The notes under the pieces: generated by a model
Seen by the model: the letters and a program-made list of their open reading frames with translations, nothing else
Databases searched by the model: none
What the model was told of the DNA's origin: nothing
Translations under genes and position numbers: made by a program
Assembly: GCA_017979445.1 (NCBI GenBank)
Contig: CM030707.1
Location: 25,699,756-25,763,755, forward strand
DNA: 64,000 nucleotides
Source: Akebia trifoliata
Taxonomy: Eukaryota; Streptophyta; Magnoliopsida; Ranunculales; Lardizabalaceae
Reading direction: 5' to 3'
In this document: one piece after another, positions 45,540-58,024 of the stretch
Numbering within the stretch: position 1 is the stretch's first letter
Layout: each line of letters opens with the position of its first letter

Positions 45540-47775
45540 ATTTCCGAGGTTAATGTAAAATGTAAGTAATTTTTCCATGAAAGACTAAATCATTTTTCCT
45601 TCATTTTCTTTTCAATTAGAAAGCATTTTCTTTTGGAAAATATTTTTTCTGAAAAATATTCTTCTTCTGAAAAATATTTTTCTTCTTTTAAAATGGGTTG
45701 ATACCCGAATTAGCAAAGAATTTGAATTCTATTTTGATTTAAATGGTCTGGTCCATAATGATTGTTGGATCGAGATAGGCTGGGTCATTATGAACCATTG
45801 CCAAGTTTTTAAGATCGATTTTGTATTAGGTTGGTGTACCCAGTAATACAGTATTTTCGAAAAAAGATTGCTCCTTGAGGACAAAATCGTATATTCCTGA
45901 TCTCATCATTTGTAATGTCTATTTCCAACAAATTACCCGGGAACACCCACAATGAGTTCGAGTCGTGACCTATAGGGAGGTTCCTAGACTCTAGGTTTAC
46001 TACGTGCAATGCAATTTATCTGGCCATCCTTGCCCAAGTGCACCTATATACCTCTCGATATGTGGTGACTTAGTTTGATATACCGTATAGGTGATAATCT
46101 AAGACTCCAATTCAAATCTCTGAAGTCAAAAAGTAGCCAGTTTAATCCTTAGTTGAGATGTGGCGTACAATGTTGAGCAAGGGCCACTTAAATATCTCTC
46201 GTCTAGAATAGACATTGTCTATCCCCCTCGTACAATAGGGTACAGTGGGGCAGGATCTCGCTTAGGTATTGATTTTGATCGAGAAGTGCAATTGCTAAAC
46301 TTTAATATACCGTATAGGTACGAGTCTAGGATGACGATCGGGACATGTGACTTTGCAGCTTACAATAGGACATAGGCTCAGGTCACTCCAGTCTGGGTGC
46401 ATCGATATACCTTTCAGTGTCACCTGATCAAATGGTATTGATGCCCCAGTTTTATATATCATAAAGGTACGTGACTGGAGTTATGGTTTTCATGCATGAC
46501 GTCGCATCTCACGAGGAGACCGAGCCATACACTAGTGCCACGTTGGCTATAAGGGATATGCAAGCGTGCAAAGCAGTAAACATGCCAATGGTGTGTGCAA
46601 AACATGGTGGGGTGTGCTCGAGGCATTTTCAAATAGATGGGCCCATAAGCCAGATCAAACCATTACAATATGAATATCACATGAATATTGATCAGAACAT
46701 GCAAAACCCATCACATTAGGATTAAAATTAAAGCGACCACATCGAACATATATATCAATCAAGATCATGGCATGTTAGATGGGCAATCAATGAGTATAAC
46801 ACAAAGACTAATAATTAGATCCAACATTGGAACAAGCACACAATTTTTAATCCAAGCCACAAGGATTTTTTTTAGGATCCAAGCAAGGGTCACTTTGGGT
46901 GACCCAAAATAATTCGAGATTTAAATGAATATTGAATTGAGAATAGAATGGTAATTGTTGAGGTAAGAACTTATGATCCCCCTTTTTCTTTTTGATTTTT
47001 TTCAAAATAAATCTTTAAAAAAAAAATTCTATTGCCACACCAATTTATAGTAAATTACTAAGCTAATTGCACATAATTGAAGTAACGTTAATAAACGTTG
47101 GTGTGCCAATTGTAATTCTCAATCAACAAGGGAAGTCGTTCCCTTCTTTACAATTACGTATAACCAACAAATGAATTACTATTGCCATACCATCTTTTAT
47201 TCATGTCACACCCTTTTATAGCTTGTAATCGCAAACATGATTAGCCAATATTTTAGTGTGATGTGCGATAGGTAAAAGTTGGTGTGACAAATAGAAAAAA
47301 AAATACTCTCTTTAGCACAATTGCAACCAATAAGTCCTTTATTTTTTCTATAAAAAAATATTTCATGTTGTTGCCAGCAACACTCATGACAAAAAAAAAT
47401 ATTTTTTTATATTGCTGTCTCCCACAAACTGTTGCCAACACAACAACACCTAAAAAAAATTTGTATGTGTATCCCTACTAGTAACACAAACTCAGATATT
47501 TTATTTATTTTTTCATGTTGCAGCCACAACATACAAATTATTTTTCAAATATGTTGCTATCAGCAACACATAACTAAAAAATTTTCTCTTTATACATATT
47601 GTTGGTAGCAAGTTATTTTTATTTTCTTTTTTAAAAAGAGAACTGTCACCACCCAAACTTTTCCCCAGTATGTAATCGGTATTTATAGAATGTGAGTAGA
47701 ATTAGCAATCAGTATAAACCATTAAACATAAAAACTACATCGACTAAAGAAATCTAGAAACATCAAGTGGTGAAA
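45540..47775 (-). other. Tat-C leader, part next to ORF1
   Basis: It contains a short array of GAAAAATATTTTTCTTCT-type units (45610-45690). The block 45940-46920 is about as conserved with 54995-56040 in Tat-D as coding parts are. Shared words include GAACACCCAC, TCTAGACTCTA, CTCGTCTAGAATAGAC and TGACGTCGCATCTC. Then comes AT-rich sequence. Short plus-strand frames here are not convincing. It ends at the Tat-D insertion. Confidence 0.65.
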
Positions 47776-47780
47776 CAACC
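47776..47780. other. Target-site duplication CAACC, left copy
   Basis: CAACC precedes the left LTR of Tat-D and recurs right after the right LTR at 59741-59745. This fixes the ends of Tat-D. Confidence 0.92.
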
Positions 47781-47937
47781 TGAAAGCGCCCTTGATCCGC
47801 GGGGTGCGCGGATCCGCTTTTGACCCTTGAGGTTTGGGAGTCGCCACCTAGTTATTACGGTCTAGGAACCAAATTGACCCTACAATGGATAAAAAGAACT
47901 AATCTACTATAGAAATCTGAATCCGGGGATCATGTTA

Positions 47938-47983
47938 CGGGGTTGGAAGGTGTTAGGCACCAACCCCGCCCGGCCAATGCCGG
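47938..47983 (-). other. Conserved two-hairpin module in Tat-D 3' LTR
   Basis: CGGGGTTGG (47938-47946) pairs perfectly with CCAACCCCG (47960-47968) around the 13-nt loop AAGGTGTTAGGCA. One base further, CCGGC pairs with GCCGG (47970-47974 and 47979-47983) around CAAT. The same module is at 58183-58228. Confidence 0.8.
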
Positions 47984-48420
47984 TCTCTACATCTCAAATA
48001 GATCTACATTGCTAATGATAAACCTAGATTAAAAAAATAAAAAAAAATTTACCTTTGATCTGCAAAAGTGTTATTCCCTCAGATCTGGTTAGAATGACTC
48101 CTTGTACCGTATTCCTTACTTCGTTCTATCTCCGGATCTGATTCCTGATTTCCGAGGTAAGGTATCTCCTTCTTGGATCTGAGTGCTTCAAATTTGTTGT
48201 GAATTTTTGGGATGTTTTTAAGAGGTTTTTGAGTATTTTTTAGGCTAAAATCGGAGTAGGGGTGTTAGGGAAGGAGTTGGGGCTCCAAAATTAGGGTTTT
48301 GGAGGGGTTGTGGAGGCTTCTTCACCTACTTTTCCTAGGATTTTTTCTTTGATACGAAAATAGGGTGTGGAGGCTCCTATTTATAAAGTTTTTAGAAGCA
48401 TTTAGGGTTTGATTAGGGTT

Positions 48421-48600
48421 TCAATTAGGGTTTTGACTTAGTCTTTAGGGTTTTAGGGTTTTGACTTTAGTCTTATGAGATTGACTTGATTAGTTTAGAT
48501 TAGGGTTTGGATTTAGGGTTTTGACCTTAGTCTTATGAGATTGACTTGATTAGTTTAGATTAGGGTTTTGATTTAGGGTTTTGACCTTAGTCTTATGAGA
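48421..48600. repeat. 60-bp triplication in the Tat-D LTR
   Basis: Three tandem 60-bp units end with GTCTTATGAGATTGACTTGAT-like text, and each contains TTAGGGTTTTGA. The other Tat-D LTR has the same three units. The LTR of Tat-C has about five (61335-61610), so unit number varies inside the family. Confidence 0.9.
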
Positions 48601-49493
48601 TTGACCCGATTTGTACCTTGACTTCAGTCTTGCTTGATTGACTTTAATTTCGACTTCAGTTTCACTTGATTGACTTTAATACCTTGACTTCAGTCTTGCT
48701 TGATTTACTTTTAATTTTTGGAGAACCCCCTTCTATTATATCTTTAATTCTTTGGACCCCCAAATGGAGGGGTCCTTAAAGAAATATCCCACGAACCCTC
48801 AACAATTTTGCCTGAGAGTCCAATTAATCGATTTTTTAGGTTCAACTTTTTAAATTAATTTCATTGATGGTTCACTTTAATTATTTAATGTTTTATTTAT
48901 TAATTTCGAATTTTTTAATTATGAAAATTGTGAAATTACCGTTTTGCTCTCGGAGAGGATTTTTTACGTTTTAAGTCATTTTTCAATGTTCCAGGATGTT
49001 TTGGAATCAGTTTTTCGTAAGGAATTCAATGGGAATGTTGGTTTTTGTCATTTATGAAGTTTTTTGTATGAAATGATCGTGAACTTTATGAGGGGTATTT
49101 TCGTAATTTTGTCAAATTTTGTGAAAATTGGCGAAGTGGTTTACTTGGTTTCGATTTGTTGTTTTATGTGTTTGAACGGATTTTCCTAAGCGTAATGTAG
49201 GCTCTAAGGTTGTTTTGAGGTTAGGGGTATTTTGGTAATTTAATCATTTTTAGTGATTTTTATCGTGAAACTTCTTTTTGGTTTGCAAGATGATGATTTC
49301 TATGTTTCTGGGGTCGTATTTTCCTAGCGTAGCGTGGTTTCTAAGTTTTGTCAGTTCGAGATACCTCATCCGGATTTCTGAAACATATCTGGTAACAAAA
49401 TAAAGCATTGGAATAGACATCCATCATTGGGAACCTTTGCGATCGGGTCGACGAGTTGATTAATCAGGCGAATGCAAAAATGGGGTGTCTACA

Positions 49494-49513
49494 GATGCCC
49501 CTCTTTGGCAGAG
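49494..49513 (-). other. Polypurine tract of Tat-D
   Basis: The minus strand reads GCCAAAGAGGGGCATC right before the 3' LTR. It is the same core as in Tat-A. Confidence 0.85.
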
Positions 49514-49859
49514 GGTTGAAGCAAACTAGATAGCAAATCTATTTTGGTAGATAGTGCGATATCTGAATGCCAAAGCTAGTGACAGTTCATTTTGCAGCCT
49601 GATTTAGCAATTCGTCGGGGTGTTCGGATCCTTGAGGGTAAACTCTCCCCGAACTAAAAGAAAATGTCAGGTCCTTGAGCGCGAGCTCTCACTGGCAGTG
49701 TCAAATCCTTGAATTTAAAAAATTCTCATTGACTGATATAACAACTGTGCAAGTGTGTGATTTAAAATCTGAGATAAATTTGAGTAAAATATGAGTATAA
49801 TTTGAGCATAATCTGAGCATAAACTAAGCATAATTCCGAGAAAACTTTCGACGAAAACT
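49514..49859 (-). other. Tat-D 3' region between array and polypurine tract
   Basis: Unique sequence of about 350 bp. Short direct repeats of GAGTATAATTTGAGCATAA-like text near 49780-49830 lead into the array. No domain seen. Confidence 0.6.
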
Positions 49860-51395
49860 GAGCAAAATCCAAGATAACCCTTGGCGGCATCCGAGCAAAA
49901 TCCAAGATAACCCTTGGCAGAAACTGAGCAAAATCCAAGATAACCCTTGGCGGCAACTGAGCAAAATACAAGATAACCCTTGGAAGAAACTGAGCAAAAT
50001 CCAAGATAACCCTTGGCGGCAACTGAGCAAAATCCAAGATAACCCTTGGCGGAAACTGAGCAAAATCCAAGGTAACCCATGGTGGCAACTGAGCAAAATC
50101 CAAGATAACCCTTGGCGGTAACTGAGCAAAATCCAAGATAACCCTTGGCGGAAACTGAGCAAAATCCAAGTTAACCCTTGGCGGCAACTGGCGGAACATA
50201 ATCCGAGCAAACCCTCGGTGGCATCTGGTTGAGCAAAATCCGAGATAACCCTCGGCAGCAACTGGCTGAGCATAATCCGAGCAAACCCTCAGTGGCATCT
50301 GGCTGAGCATAATCCGAGCAAACCCTCGGCGGAAACTGGCTGAGCAAAATCCAAGATAACCCTTGGCGGCAACTGAGCAAAATCCGAGATAACCCTCGGC
50401 GGCAACTGGCGGAGCATAATCCGAGCAAACCCTCGGTGGCATCTGGCTGAGCAAAATCCGAGCAAACCCTCGGCGGCAACTGGCTGAGGAAAATCCAAGA
50501 TAACCCTTAGCGGCAACTGAGCAAAATCCGATATAACCCTCGGCGGCAACTGGCTGAGCATAATCCGAGCAATTGGCGGCAACTGGCTGAGCAAAATCCA
50601 AGATAACCCTTGGCGGTAACTGGTTGAGCATAATCCGAGTAAACCCTCGGCGGCAACTGGCTGAGCAAAATCCAAGATAACCCTTGGCGGCAACTGAGCA
50701 AAATCCGAGAAAACCCTTGGCGGCAACTGGCTGAGCATAATCCGAGTAAATCCTCGGCTGCAACTGGCTGAGCATAATCCGAGCAAACCCTCGGCGGCAA
50801 CTGGCTGAGCAAAATCCAAGATAACCCTTGGCGGCAACTGAGCAAAATCCGAGATAACCCTTGGCGACAACTGGCGGAGCATAATTCGAGCAAACCCTCG
50901 GTGGCATCTGGCTGAGCAAAATCCGAGCAAACCCTCGGCGGCAACTGGCTGAGCAAAATCCAAGATAACCCTTGGCGGCAACTGAGCAAAATCCGAGATA
51001 ACCCTCGGCGGCAACTGGCTGAGCATAATCCGAGCAAACCCTCGGCGGCAACTGGCTGAGCAAAATCCAAGATAACCCTTGGCGGTAACTGGCTGACCAT
51101 AATCCGAGCAAACCCTCGGCGGCAACTGACTGAGCAAAATCCAAGATAACCCTTGGCGGCAACTGAGCAAAATCCAAGATAACCCTTGGCGGCATCTGCG
51201 CAAAATCCAAGATAACCCTTGGCGAAAACTGAGCAAAATCCAAGATAACCCTTGGCGGCATCTGAGCAAAATCCAAGATAACCCTTGGCGGAAACTGAGC
51301 AAAGTCCAAGATAACCCTTGGCGGCATCTGAGCAAAATCCAAGATAACCCTTGGCGGCAACTGAGCAAAATCCAAGATAACCCTTGGCGGAAACT
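49860..51395. repeat. Array of about 43 hairpin-bearing repeats (33 and 37 bp)
   Basis: Two related units alternate. A 33-bp unit has CCAAG, ATAACC, CTTGG; a 37-bp unit has CCGAG, CAAACC, CTCGG and an added TGGC. Both share GGCGGCAACTG and GAGCA(A/T)AATCC. Flanks (49868-50165 and 51140-51390) are only 33-bp type. The middle is an ordered mix, a higher-order repeat. Several frames stay open through it (up to 551 codons, minus strand 49762-51417), because units of 33 bp keep frame. The predicted peptide is a monotonous DFAQ/PPRVIL-like repeat, and I do not consider it a gene. Confidence 0.93.
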
Positions 51396-52114
51396 GACTG
51401 AGTAAAACTGAGAACAAAGAAATAAATCTGGGAGAAAAACGATTGAAAATGAGTCTGGAGAAGAGTGGTTGAATCTGGGAATGAATAAATTTGGGACATA
51501 ATGGATGTCCTATCTCCTATGTGAGATTCAGAATGCATTTGTTTGAATCTTAAGGTTTTAAAAAAGTTTTGTAAATTTAAAATCTGAGTTTGAACCTCAA
51601 GAGTTTTTTGAAAAACTGCTATCAATAGGGTAACCTTAAGTTTGGAATTCTCATTTTAGGATTAACATTGCTCAAAAACAAAATGTCCTTAGTTTGACAA
51701 TAAACATGGCATTGAAAATAATTGAACACATCATAAAGAAGATGCCCCTTGTATAAGGAGGAAATTACATATGTAGATGAAAAAGAAAAATGCCCCTGGT
51801 ATGAAGATTTGAAATATTTGATTACCACAAGCGCAATAAAGATTCAACTTTTAATTTTGATTAATTTTATTAAAGATTTTGAGTCAGGCTCAAGAGAACA
51901 AAATATTTCCTTTTGAGACTCATCATAGAATTCACCATTCTCTCCATTGGTTTACTTAGGGAAGTAAGAATTTTCAGATTGATCGTAGACAAGATACTTG
52001 TGGCTTCTGAATCTATGCCTGATTTAAGCTGAGTATTGAACTTGATTATTCGGATTTCTGACGTTTCGGCTCGAACTGCTCTCAGTTTGGGATTTTCTTC
52101 TGTTTTTTTTATTA
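51396..52114 (-). other. Tat-D 3' region upstream of the array in sense
   Basis: AT-rich sequence with two similar words GATGCCCCTTGTATAAGGA and AATGCCCCTGGTATGAAG (51740 and 51790), but no domain. The minus-strand frame 51622-51828 is not supported by anything else. Confidence 0.5.
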
Positions 52115-52335
52115 CTCTAATTTTTGCCTAGATCGCCTTTCCAGGTTTTCAATCTATCGAGCTTGCTCTAACTTTTGCCTAGATCGCCTTTTCAGGTTTT
52201 CAATCTAGCGAGCTTTTTCTTTTTTTTTCTTGGCTCTGATTGTTGCCAAAGTTGTCCTTTCAGATTTTCAACTTTGCGAGCTTGCCTTAATTTTTGCCTA
52301 AGTCTCCCTTTTCGAGTTTTCAACTTAGCAGGCTT
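52115..52335. repeat. About 51-bp degenerate tandem repeat in the Tat-D 3' region
   Basis: Four units with TTTGCCTAGATCGCC, CAGGTTTTCAA and CGAGCTTGC. Spacing is 51, 68 and 51 bp, the long one because of a poly-T insertion. Related GGTTTTCA repeats lie in the Tat-A 3' region (3060-3420). Confidence 0.8.
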
Positions 52336-52849
52336 CATCATTTTTTTTATCTTTTTTTCTTTTCCTCTGACCTTTTAGAATCACTGTCTGATCATGTTCT
52401 ACTACCCTCCTTGACTTTTTCACACGATACGTAGGAGGACTTTTATAGGTAGGCTTGGGACTAGGCATAAAATGAAAGGGATTTTGAGGCTCAAAAACCC
52501 AAATGCCCCTTGTGTGGCATTTCATTTAAACTTTTTCTTGAATTTTCTTCCCCATTTTGGATGATATTTTTTTGCATTTTTTTTAAAGATTTTTTCTTCA
52601 TCAGGGAATCTATTTTTTATTTTGATGTGGTCGAGCCTGAAGTAACTTCTCAGGTTGCCTACGTACCCCAAAATTTTGGGATCAGACCAAAACGTAGTTC
52701 AGATTTTTCCCTCCCCTAGGTTAGGTGATCAGGCTAAGAAATAAAAGGCACAATTTTTCTCTTTTTGAACAGGCTGCAAAGGGGTTGAGAAAGGAGATAA
52801 AGAATTAGGTAATAGGAAAATTGATTCGGTCAAAAATGGCCTCCTTAAA

Positions 52850-53560
52850 TGTAGTACCGCTTGATCTGGTCAAGGTTGGTTGGTTCTGGTAGTTCACCTC
52901 CATTATGATCTTGAAGTCTGACGACTTTTCCAGATAGTATTTCCTTAATGAATGAATTTTTCCAATTTAGACTTTCTCCTATAATCGAGGAGGAGTGTTC
53001 AATTTTCTTTAAAGTCTGATAGTTAAATCTTTGACTTGTAAATGATGAGCTTTGACCTTCTTGTCAAATGCACGGGTGACTCTTCTTAGATAAGCTTGCA
53101 CATGGTACAGGGCTTTAACTCGTTTTCTTCGATCAAGTTTAATTCTTCATACTGCTGACGAACCCAATCTGTTTCTAACAAATGATTTTCCAACAAGACC
53201 CTAAGAGACGAAATTTCCATTTCAACTGGCAAGACTGCTTCCATGCCATACACTAAGGAGTAGGGAGTAGCTCCACTAAAGGATCGAATTGAAGTTCGAT
53301 ATGTCCATAGTGTGAATGATAATTTTTCTAACCAATCTCGATGTGATTGTCACATTTTCCTGATGATAGTCTTGTGACTCTTACTGACTGCTTCAACCGT
53401 TCCATTGATCTGAGGACGGTAGGAGGATGATTTGTGCTTCCGGATCTTCAACTTTAAACATAGAGTAATGATTTATACTTTGAAGTACGACCCATTATCA
53501 GAGATCAGTTCAAAAGGTACCCCCATATCGACTGATAATATGTGATTTGAAACTCAAGAT
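52850..53560 (-). pseudogene. Tat-D integrase C-terminal half
   Basis: Readable text: YRPQINGTVEAVSKSHKTII (with the catalytic glutamate of the core), TSIRSFSGATPYSLVYGMEA, VLPVEMEISSLRVLLEN, LNLIEENELK, TRAFDKKVKA, then YYLEKSSDFKIIMEV and QPTLTRSS. It corresponds to the end of the Tat-C integrase plus the C-terminus that Tat-C lost. Stops and frameshifts are present. The core aspartates are gone with the deletion, and about 700 bp remain. Confidence 0.85.
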
Positions 53561-54180
53561 GTAGTAAGGATAGTGCTGATACATTTTATAACATCTTCTT
53601 TAATTCCATCGATATAGACGAGTATTATTCGTGTTGAACAACACCCAAGCTTGTACCTAGCATACCCTCATATGATCACACGAACAAGTCTTTTGAAATT
53701 TCTGAGTAAATTCATTATCTCCTCGTGTTCCTTTAGGGATAAGATGGTTTCTATTTGAATCTCTTTAGGAATTATTTTTTGTTTTAAGGTCAAAGACCTT
53801 TCCTTTCTCGATTAAAGGCTGAGCCCGACTCTTATCTTCTTGTTCAGAAACGAAATCTATCAAGTTATTAGTTAATTCGTTAATGCGCTCGAGGTATTCA
53901 AAAATTTTCTTTATCCGATTAATTTCAGATGGGGCAACAGACACCTCTATAGACTCGATGAACTAACTTGACTCAATAGGAAAGAGTAGACTCAATCTAA
54001 GGAAGAAATGACCTTGCTGGAAAAAAGGACTCGAGCTAACCCAAATGACTCATGAAAACTCAAGACAAGTGCCCACACGAGTTTGATTAAGACTGAGGAC
54101 TGAGATATTGCTTATAACTAGTGGGATTGAAGTACTATGATCTTCAAAGAACAACTGGACGATGTTGAGAAATTTTGAGG
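53561..54180 (-). pseudogene. Tat-D remnant of the pre-reverse-transcriptase linker
   Basis: 53630-54180 aligns with 40488-41130 in Tat-C (for example CACACGAACAAG and CACACGAATACG). 53561-53630 is the deletion joint. Nothing here could make a protein. Confidence 0.75.
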
Positions 54181-54579
54181 TCATTTCTGACTGTTGACTT
54201 GATATTGACGTTTACTCTAACTGACCGGATTTACAACCCTAGCTACACGATGGACGATTGAGCTTAAACACAATGATAACCCTTAAACCTCTTTGAAGGT
54301 AAATTTAACCAATTTCAGTGTCACCCCCTTGATAACATTTTAAATGAACCCTGAGATTTTATTGAATTTTGTGCACCAATCCATTAAAAAATTCGTCCAT
54401 TCAATGATTATTCAGAAGAAAAATAATTATGTTGCACTCTTGAAAAATATTAGAAAATAATGTTTTTATTTCACAAATCTGATTATTTTTTTACAACATT
54501 TTTTGGTAGTTTTCCAAGGTCCATAAAAACTTTTCATGCAAAAATAGATCTTTTGCAAATTATTTTTCCTTCTTTTTCT

Positions 54580-54775
54580 TTTCTTTTGGAAAACATTTTC
54601 TTCTGGAAAATATTTTTTCTCTGGAAAATAGTTTTTAATTTGGAAAGTATCTTCTCTTGGAAAATGTTTTTTCTTAGAAAATATTTTTTTTAGAGAATAA
54701 TACTTTTTTTGGAAAACACTTCTTTTGGAAAATATTTTTTATGGAAAATACTTTCCCTTTGTAAACTATTTTTGT
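54580..54775. repeat. About 20-bp tandem repeat with AAAATATTTT cores
   Basis: About ten copies of TCTGGAAAATATTTTT-type units. Each has a GAAAATATTTTC palindrome. Tat-C has a shorter array at the same leader position (45610-45690), so the array expanded in Tat-D or shrank in Tat-C. Confidence 0.85.
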
Positions 54776-54780
54776 TCTTT

Positions 54781-57700
54781 GAAAATTTGATTTCTATTTC
54801 GATTTAAATGGCCCGGTCCATCAGGATTGTTGGATCGAGTTGGGCTGGGTCATTTGCAAGAGATGGATTTTTTATTGGGTCGGTGCACCCATTTTGATTT
54901 TCAAAAATAACATTTTTTATCCTTGAGGACAATCATACACTCTGATCTTATCATTCACATACATCCATTTCATCATTCACATGCATTCTGATTTCATCAT
55001 TCACATACATTCATCAATCAACAGGTTTCATTCAATAAACAACTCGAGAACACCCACGATAAGTTCGAGTCGTGACCTACTGGGAAGGTTTCTAGACTCT
55101 AAGCTTACTACGTGCAATGCATTTTTATCTGGCCACCCTTGCCCAAGCACACCTATATATCTTTCGATACGTGGTGACTTAGTTTGATATACCGTATAGG
55201 TGATAATCTAAAACCTCAATTCACTTCTCTGAAGCCAAAAACAGTCAGTTTGATCTCCAGTTGAGAGGTGGCGCACAATGCTGAGCAAGGGCCCACTTAA
55301 ATACCTCTCGTCTAGAATAGACGTAGTCTATCCCCCTCGTACAGTAGGGTACAGCGGGGCAAGATCTTGCTTAGGCACCAGTTTTGACCAAGAAGTGCAA
55401 TTGATATACTTAGACTATCTTTTATACCTACGGGTACGAGTCAAGAGTTGTAGCTTTCATAAATGGTTTGGCATCCCACGAGGGGACCGACCACGTACTA
55501 GTACTACGTTGGCAATCGGGACATGTGACTGTGTGGCTCACAATAGGTCAAAGGCTCAGGTCGCTCCAGCCTGGGTGCATCAACATACTTCTCAGAATCA
55601 CCTGATCAGATGGTATTAATGCCCCCAGTTTGATATACCCTAAGGTACGTGACTGGAGTTGTGGGTTTCATGAATGACGTCGCATCTCCGAAGAGACCGG
55701 GCCACGCACTAGTACCACATTGGCTATATGGGACGTGTAAGTGGGTAAAATAGTAAACGTGCTTGTGGTGTGTGCAAACAGGGTGGGGTGTGTGCCCGGG
55801 GCCTTTTCCAAACAAATGGACCCATGGGCTCAATCAAACCAATCATACATTGGATTACATGAATATAAAAAAAAAACATTCGAATCATGTGAATATTCAA
55901 TCAAGATCAACACCATTCCAATCGCATAAGCACGTTAAGTATATCAAGCACACATATCCATGTTAGAATCAAATATTTAATCCGGCATTACTTCTTTATG
56001 TATTTCGATCAAGGGTTATTTCGGATGGCCCAAAATAATTCAGAATTTCAAAGCATAATGACTTGAGGATGACTGGATATATATTAAGATGGAGATTTTA
56101 AAATCAAATGCCCTTTTTTAAAATAAAACAAAAACAAAATCCTAAGCAAAAAAACTAACCAATGAGTGGATTGTTGTTGACAAACCAACTTTTACTAGCG
56201 TCACCCCAATTTCCACGTACATCATTAAGGCGGCCTTAGAACAATTGGTGAGTCAATAACAATTCACAAAGGAAACAAAATCATTCTCTATTTCATCGTT
56301 TGGGATAATATTTCGAGACATTATTACTATACCCAATATTTATTTACAACACGCCAATTATTTTTCAAGGCAAAGAATTGTTTACATTTAGATTGGTGTA
56401 TTGTAAATAAACAATAGGTTGTTACCAATAATTCTCTAAAACTCCTCAACAAAGAGTACTAAAAATATTTAGGTTGTTGCCGACACCAACGATTTATTCG
56501 ATTTTCCCCTTTTTTTAAAACCAACTCACTCCGATCATTGTCAACGCATGAGTCTTTTCTTGCACCATATTGCTGAACCCCTTTTTTTTTTTTAAAACAC
56601 ATTCTCGAGTTCAAAATAGTATGGAAGGATTTGCTTAAAAATGGCACTCATTGGAGTTCAAAACGGTATGTAATGGTTCGGTTAAAAATTGCCTTTGAAC
56701 TCAGCCCTTACTCGATGATCTTAACCAAAAAACAAATACATATGGTTCTGTTCTTCCTCCAATTCCTTGATCCACAAAGCCATCAAATTCTACCATTTTA
56801 AGGAACAAATTTGCAGACAAATCGAACCTGCAAGAAGAGCTTTGGGAATAATGGCAAACTTTGCAAAATCTGGCCATTTCCTAAGGTTTCTTGCCGATCC
56901 AAATCGGCAAAAATTCTGTACATCTATACCATGGATTCTCACGAAAATGAACCTTCAAAGTTGATGAGGTTCAACAATTTCAGATTTCGCGTCTCTAAAT
57001 CAGATGAGATCAGAAGTTTCTTTGAGTCTTAACGGCTTTGAAATCGACTAAAAAGGAGGTTCGATTGGCTTTAAAGAACAGGCCGATCGGGTCTTGCTCA
57101 AGATACCATGAATATAGCTGAAAAATATTTAGAATCGAGGGTTCGATTAGTTTGAAGGAACAATCCGATCGGTTTCCGTTGAAAAACGCGAAGGTTATGG
57201 CTGAAAATCGACAAAAATGGAAGTTCGACTGGATTGAATGAACCAGTCGATCGACCTCTGTTGGAAACCCAACGGACCTGGTTGAAAACCGATTAAAAAT
57301 GGTGTTGAAGTCGAACATAAACTCAAACGTCCAAGCTTTGGATCGTTCGAGCCTCACAAACCAAAAACAAGAGTTTAAAACCCTTGAGGAGTCGATCTCT
57401 CACTGTTGAGGTCGACAGTACCAAATGGAGAAGACGATGGATCCTTTTTGAAACAAAATTATTTAAAAGGGGTGAAACCGAAATAATTAGAAAAAGCTTT
57501 CTACTAACAGCACCCCAAAAACATTGGTTTATACACACCAACGAAAGTTTCTGCCGGTAGAATTTTGTTTTTTTTTTGTTTTTTTTTTGTTTCTTTCTCT
57601 CTTTGAAATTCTATATGCTGTCAATTGACAGCATGTCTCGCCTAGTAAAAGAGATCGAATGCCTACGTAATAAGCACACACCCAAATTTTCAATCGAAAA

Positions 57701-58006
57701 ATACTTATATGTGTAAAAAAAATCATGGTCCAAAAATCATTATCTCATCCTCAATAAAATTATTCCTTCGAAATCTCGCACTATCTAGGGTCATTCCGAA
57801 TGACTTTCGATTGAAGCATAAAAAAATAAACCGGATTAGGATATTCAAAATTAAATCACATGATCTATAATTAAGCCAAAAGAATAGAGAAAAACATAAA
57901 TAAATAAAACACAATAAGCAAATAATCAACTAACTAAAAATCAAATAAAAAGGTCCTACTAGCGACGTATCCCATACTCGGGGCTTTTCAAGTTTGATCC
58001 TCAATG
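54781..58006 (-). other. Tat-D leader
   Basis: About 3.2 kb from the repeat to the primer site. 54995-56040 aligns with 45940-46920 of Tat-C, and 57723-58006 with 60470-60905. Between them is AT-rich sequence and a block (56640-57540) with recurring TTCGATTGG and CCGATCGG words. No domain seen; the minus-strand frame at 57010-57357 is unsupported. Confidence 0.65.
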
Positions 58007-58024
58007 TCCCCAGTGGAGTCGCCA
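58007..58024 (-). other. Primer binding site of Tat-D
   Basis: Minus strand TGGCGACTCCACTGGGGA, identical over 18 bases to Tat-A, one base from the LTR. tRNA-Arg type. Confidence 0.88.

Larger units (their letters stand above)
47781..49493 (-). repeat. Tat-D 3' LTR (1713 bp)
   Basis: It starts TGAAAGCGCC and ends GTGTCTACA. It is almost identical to 58026-59740. Near its left end GATCCGCG and CGCGGATC form an 8-bp stem around five bases (47794-47814). It contains many TTTAGGG-like words and a 60-bp triplication. No coding capacity. Confidence 0.95.

Noticed and set aside
47994..48700. TTTAGGG-like words as an interstitial telomere
   Set aside because: The words are scattered inside an LTR repeat with a 60-bp period and are not a tandem TTTAGGG array. 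Both Tat-D LTRs have them.
49860..51395. CRISPR-like array
   Set aside because: There are no unique spacers; the units are contiguous, and the context is a plant retrotransposon.
49762..51417. Minus-strand open frame of 551 codons, with other long frames over the same array
   Set aside because: Tandem units of 33 bp (a multiple of three) without stop codons keep several frames open at once. The peptide is a monotonous repeat, has no start context of note, and the same sequence is open in other frames.
54460..54693. Phe-rich plus-strand frame resembling a membrane protein
   Set aside because: It is a translation of AAAATATTTT-type tandem repeats in the Tat-D leader.
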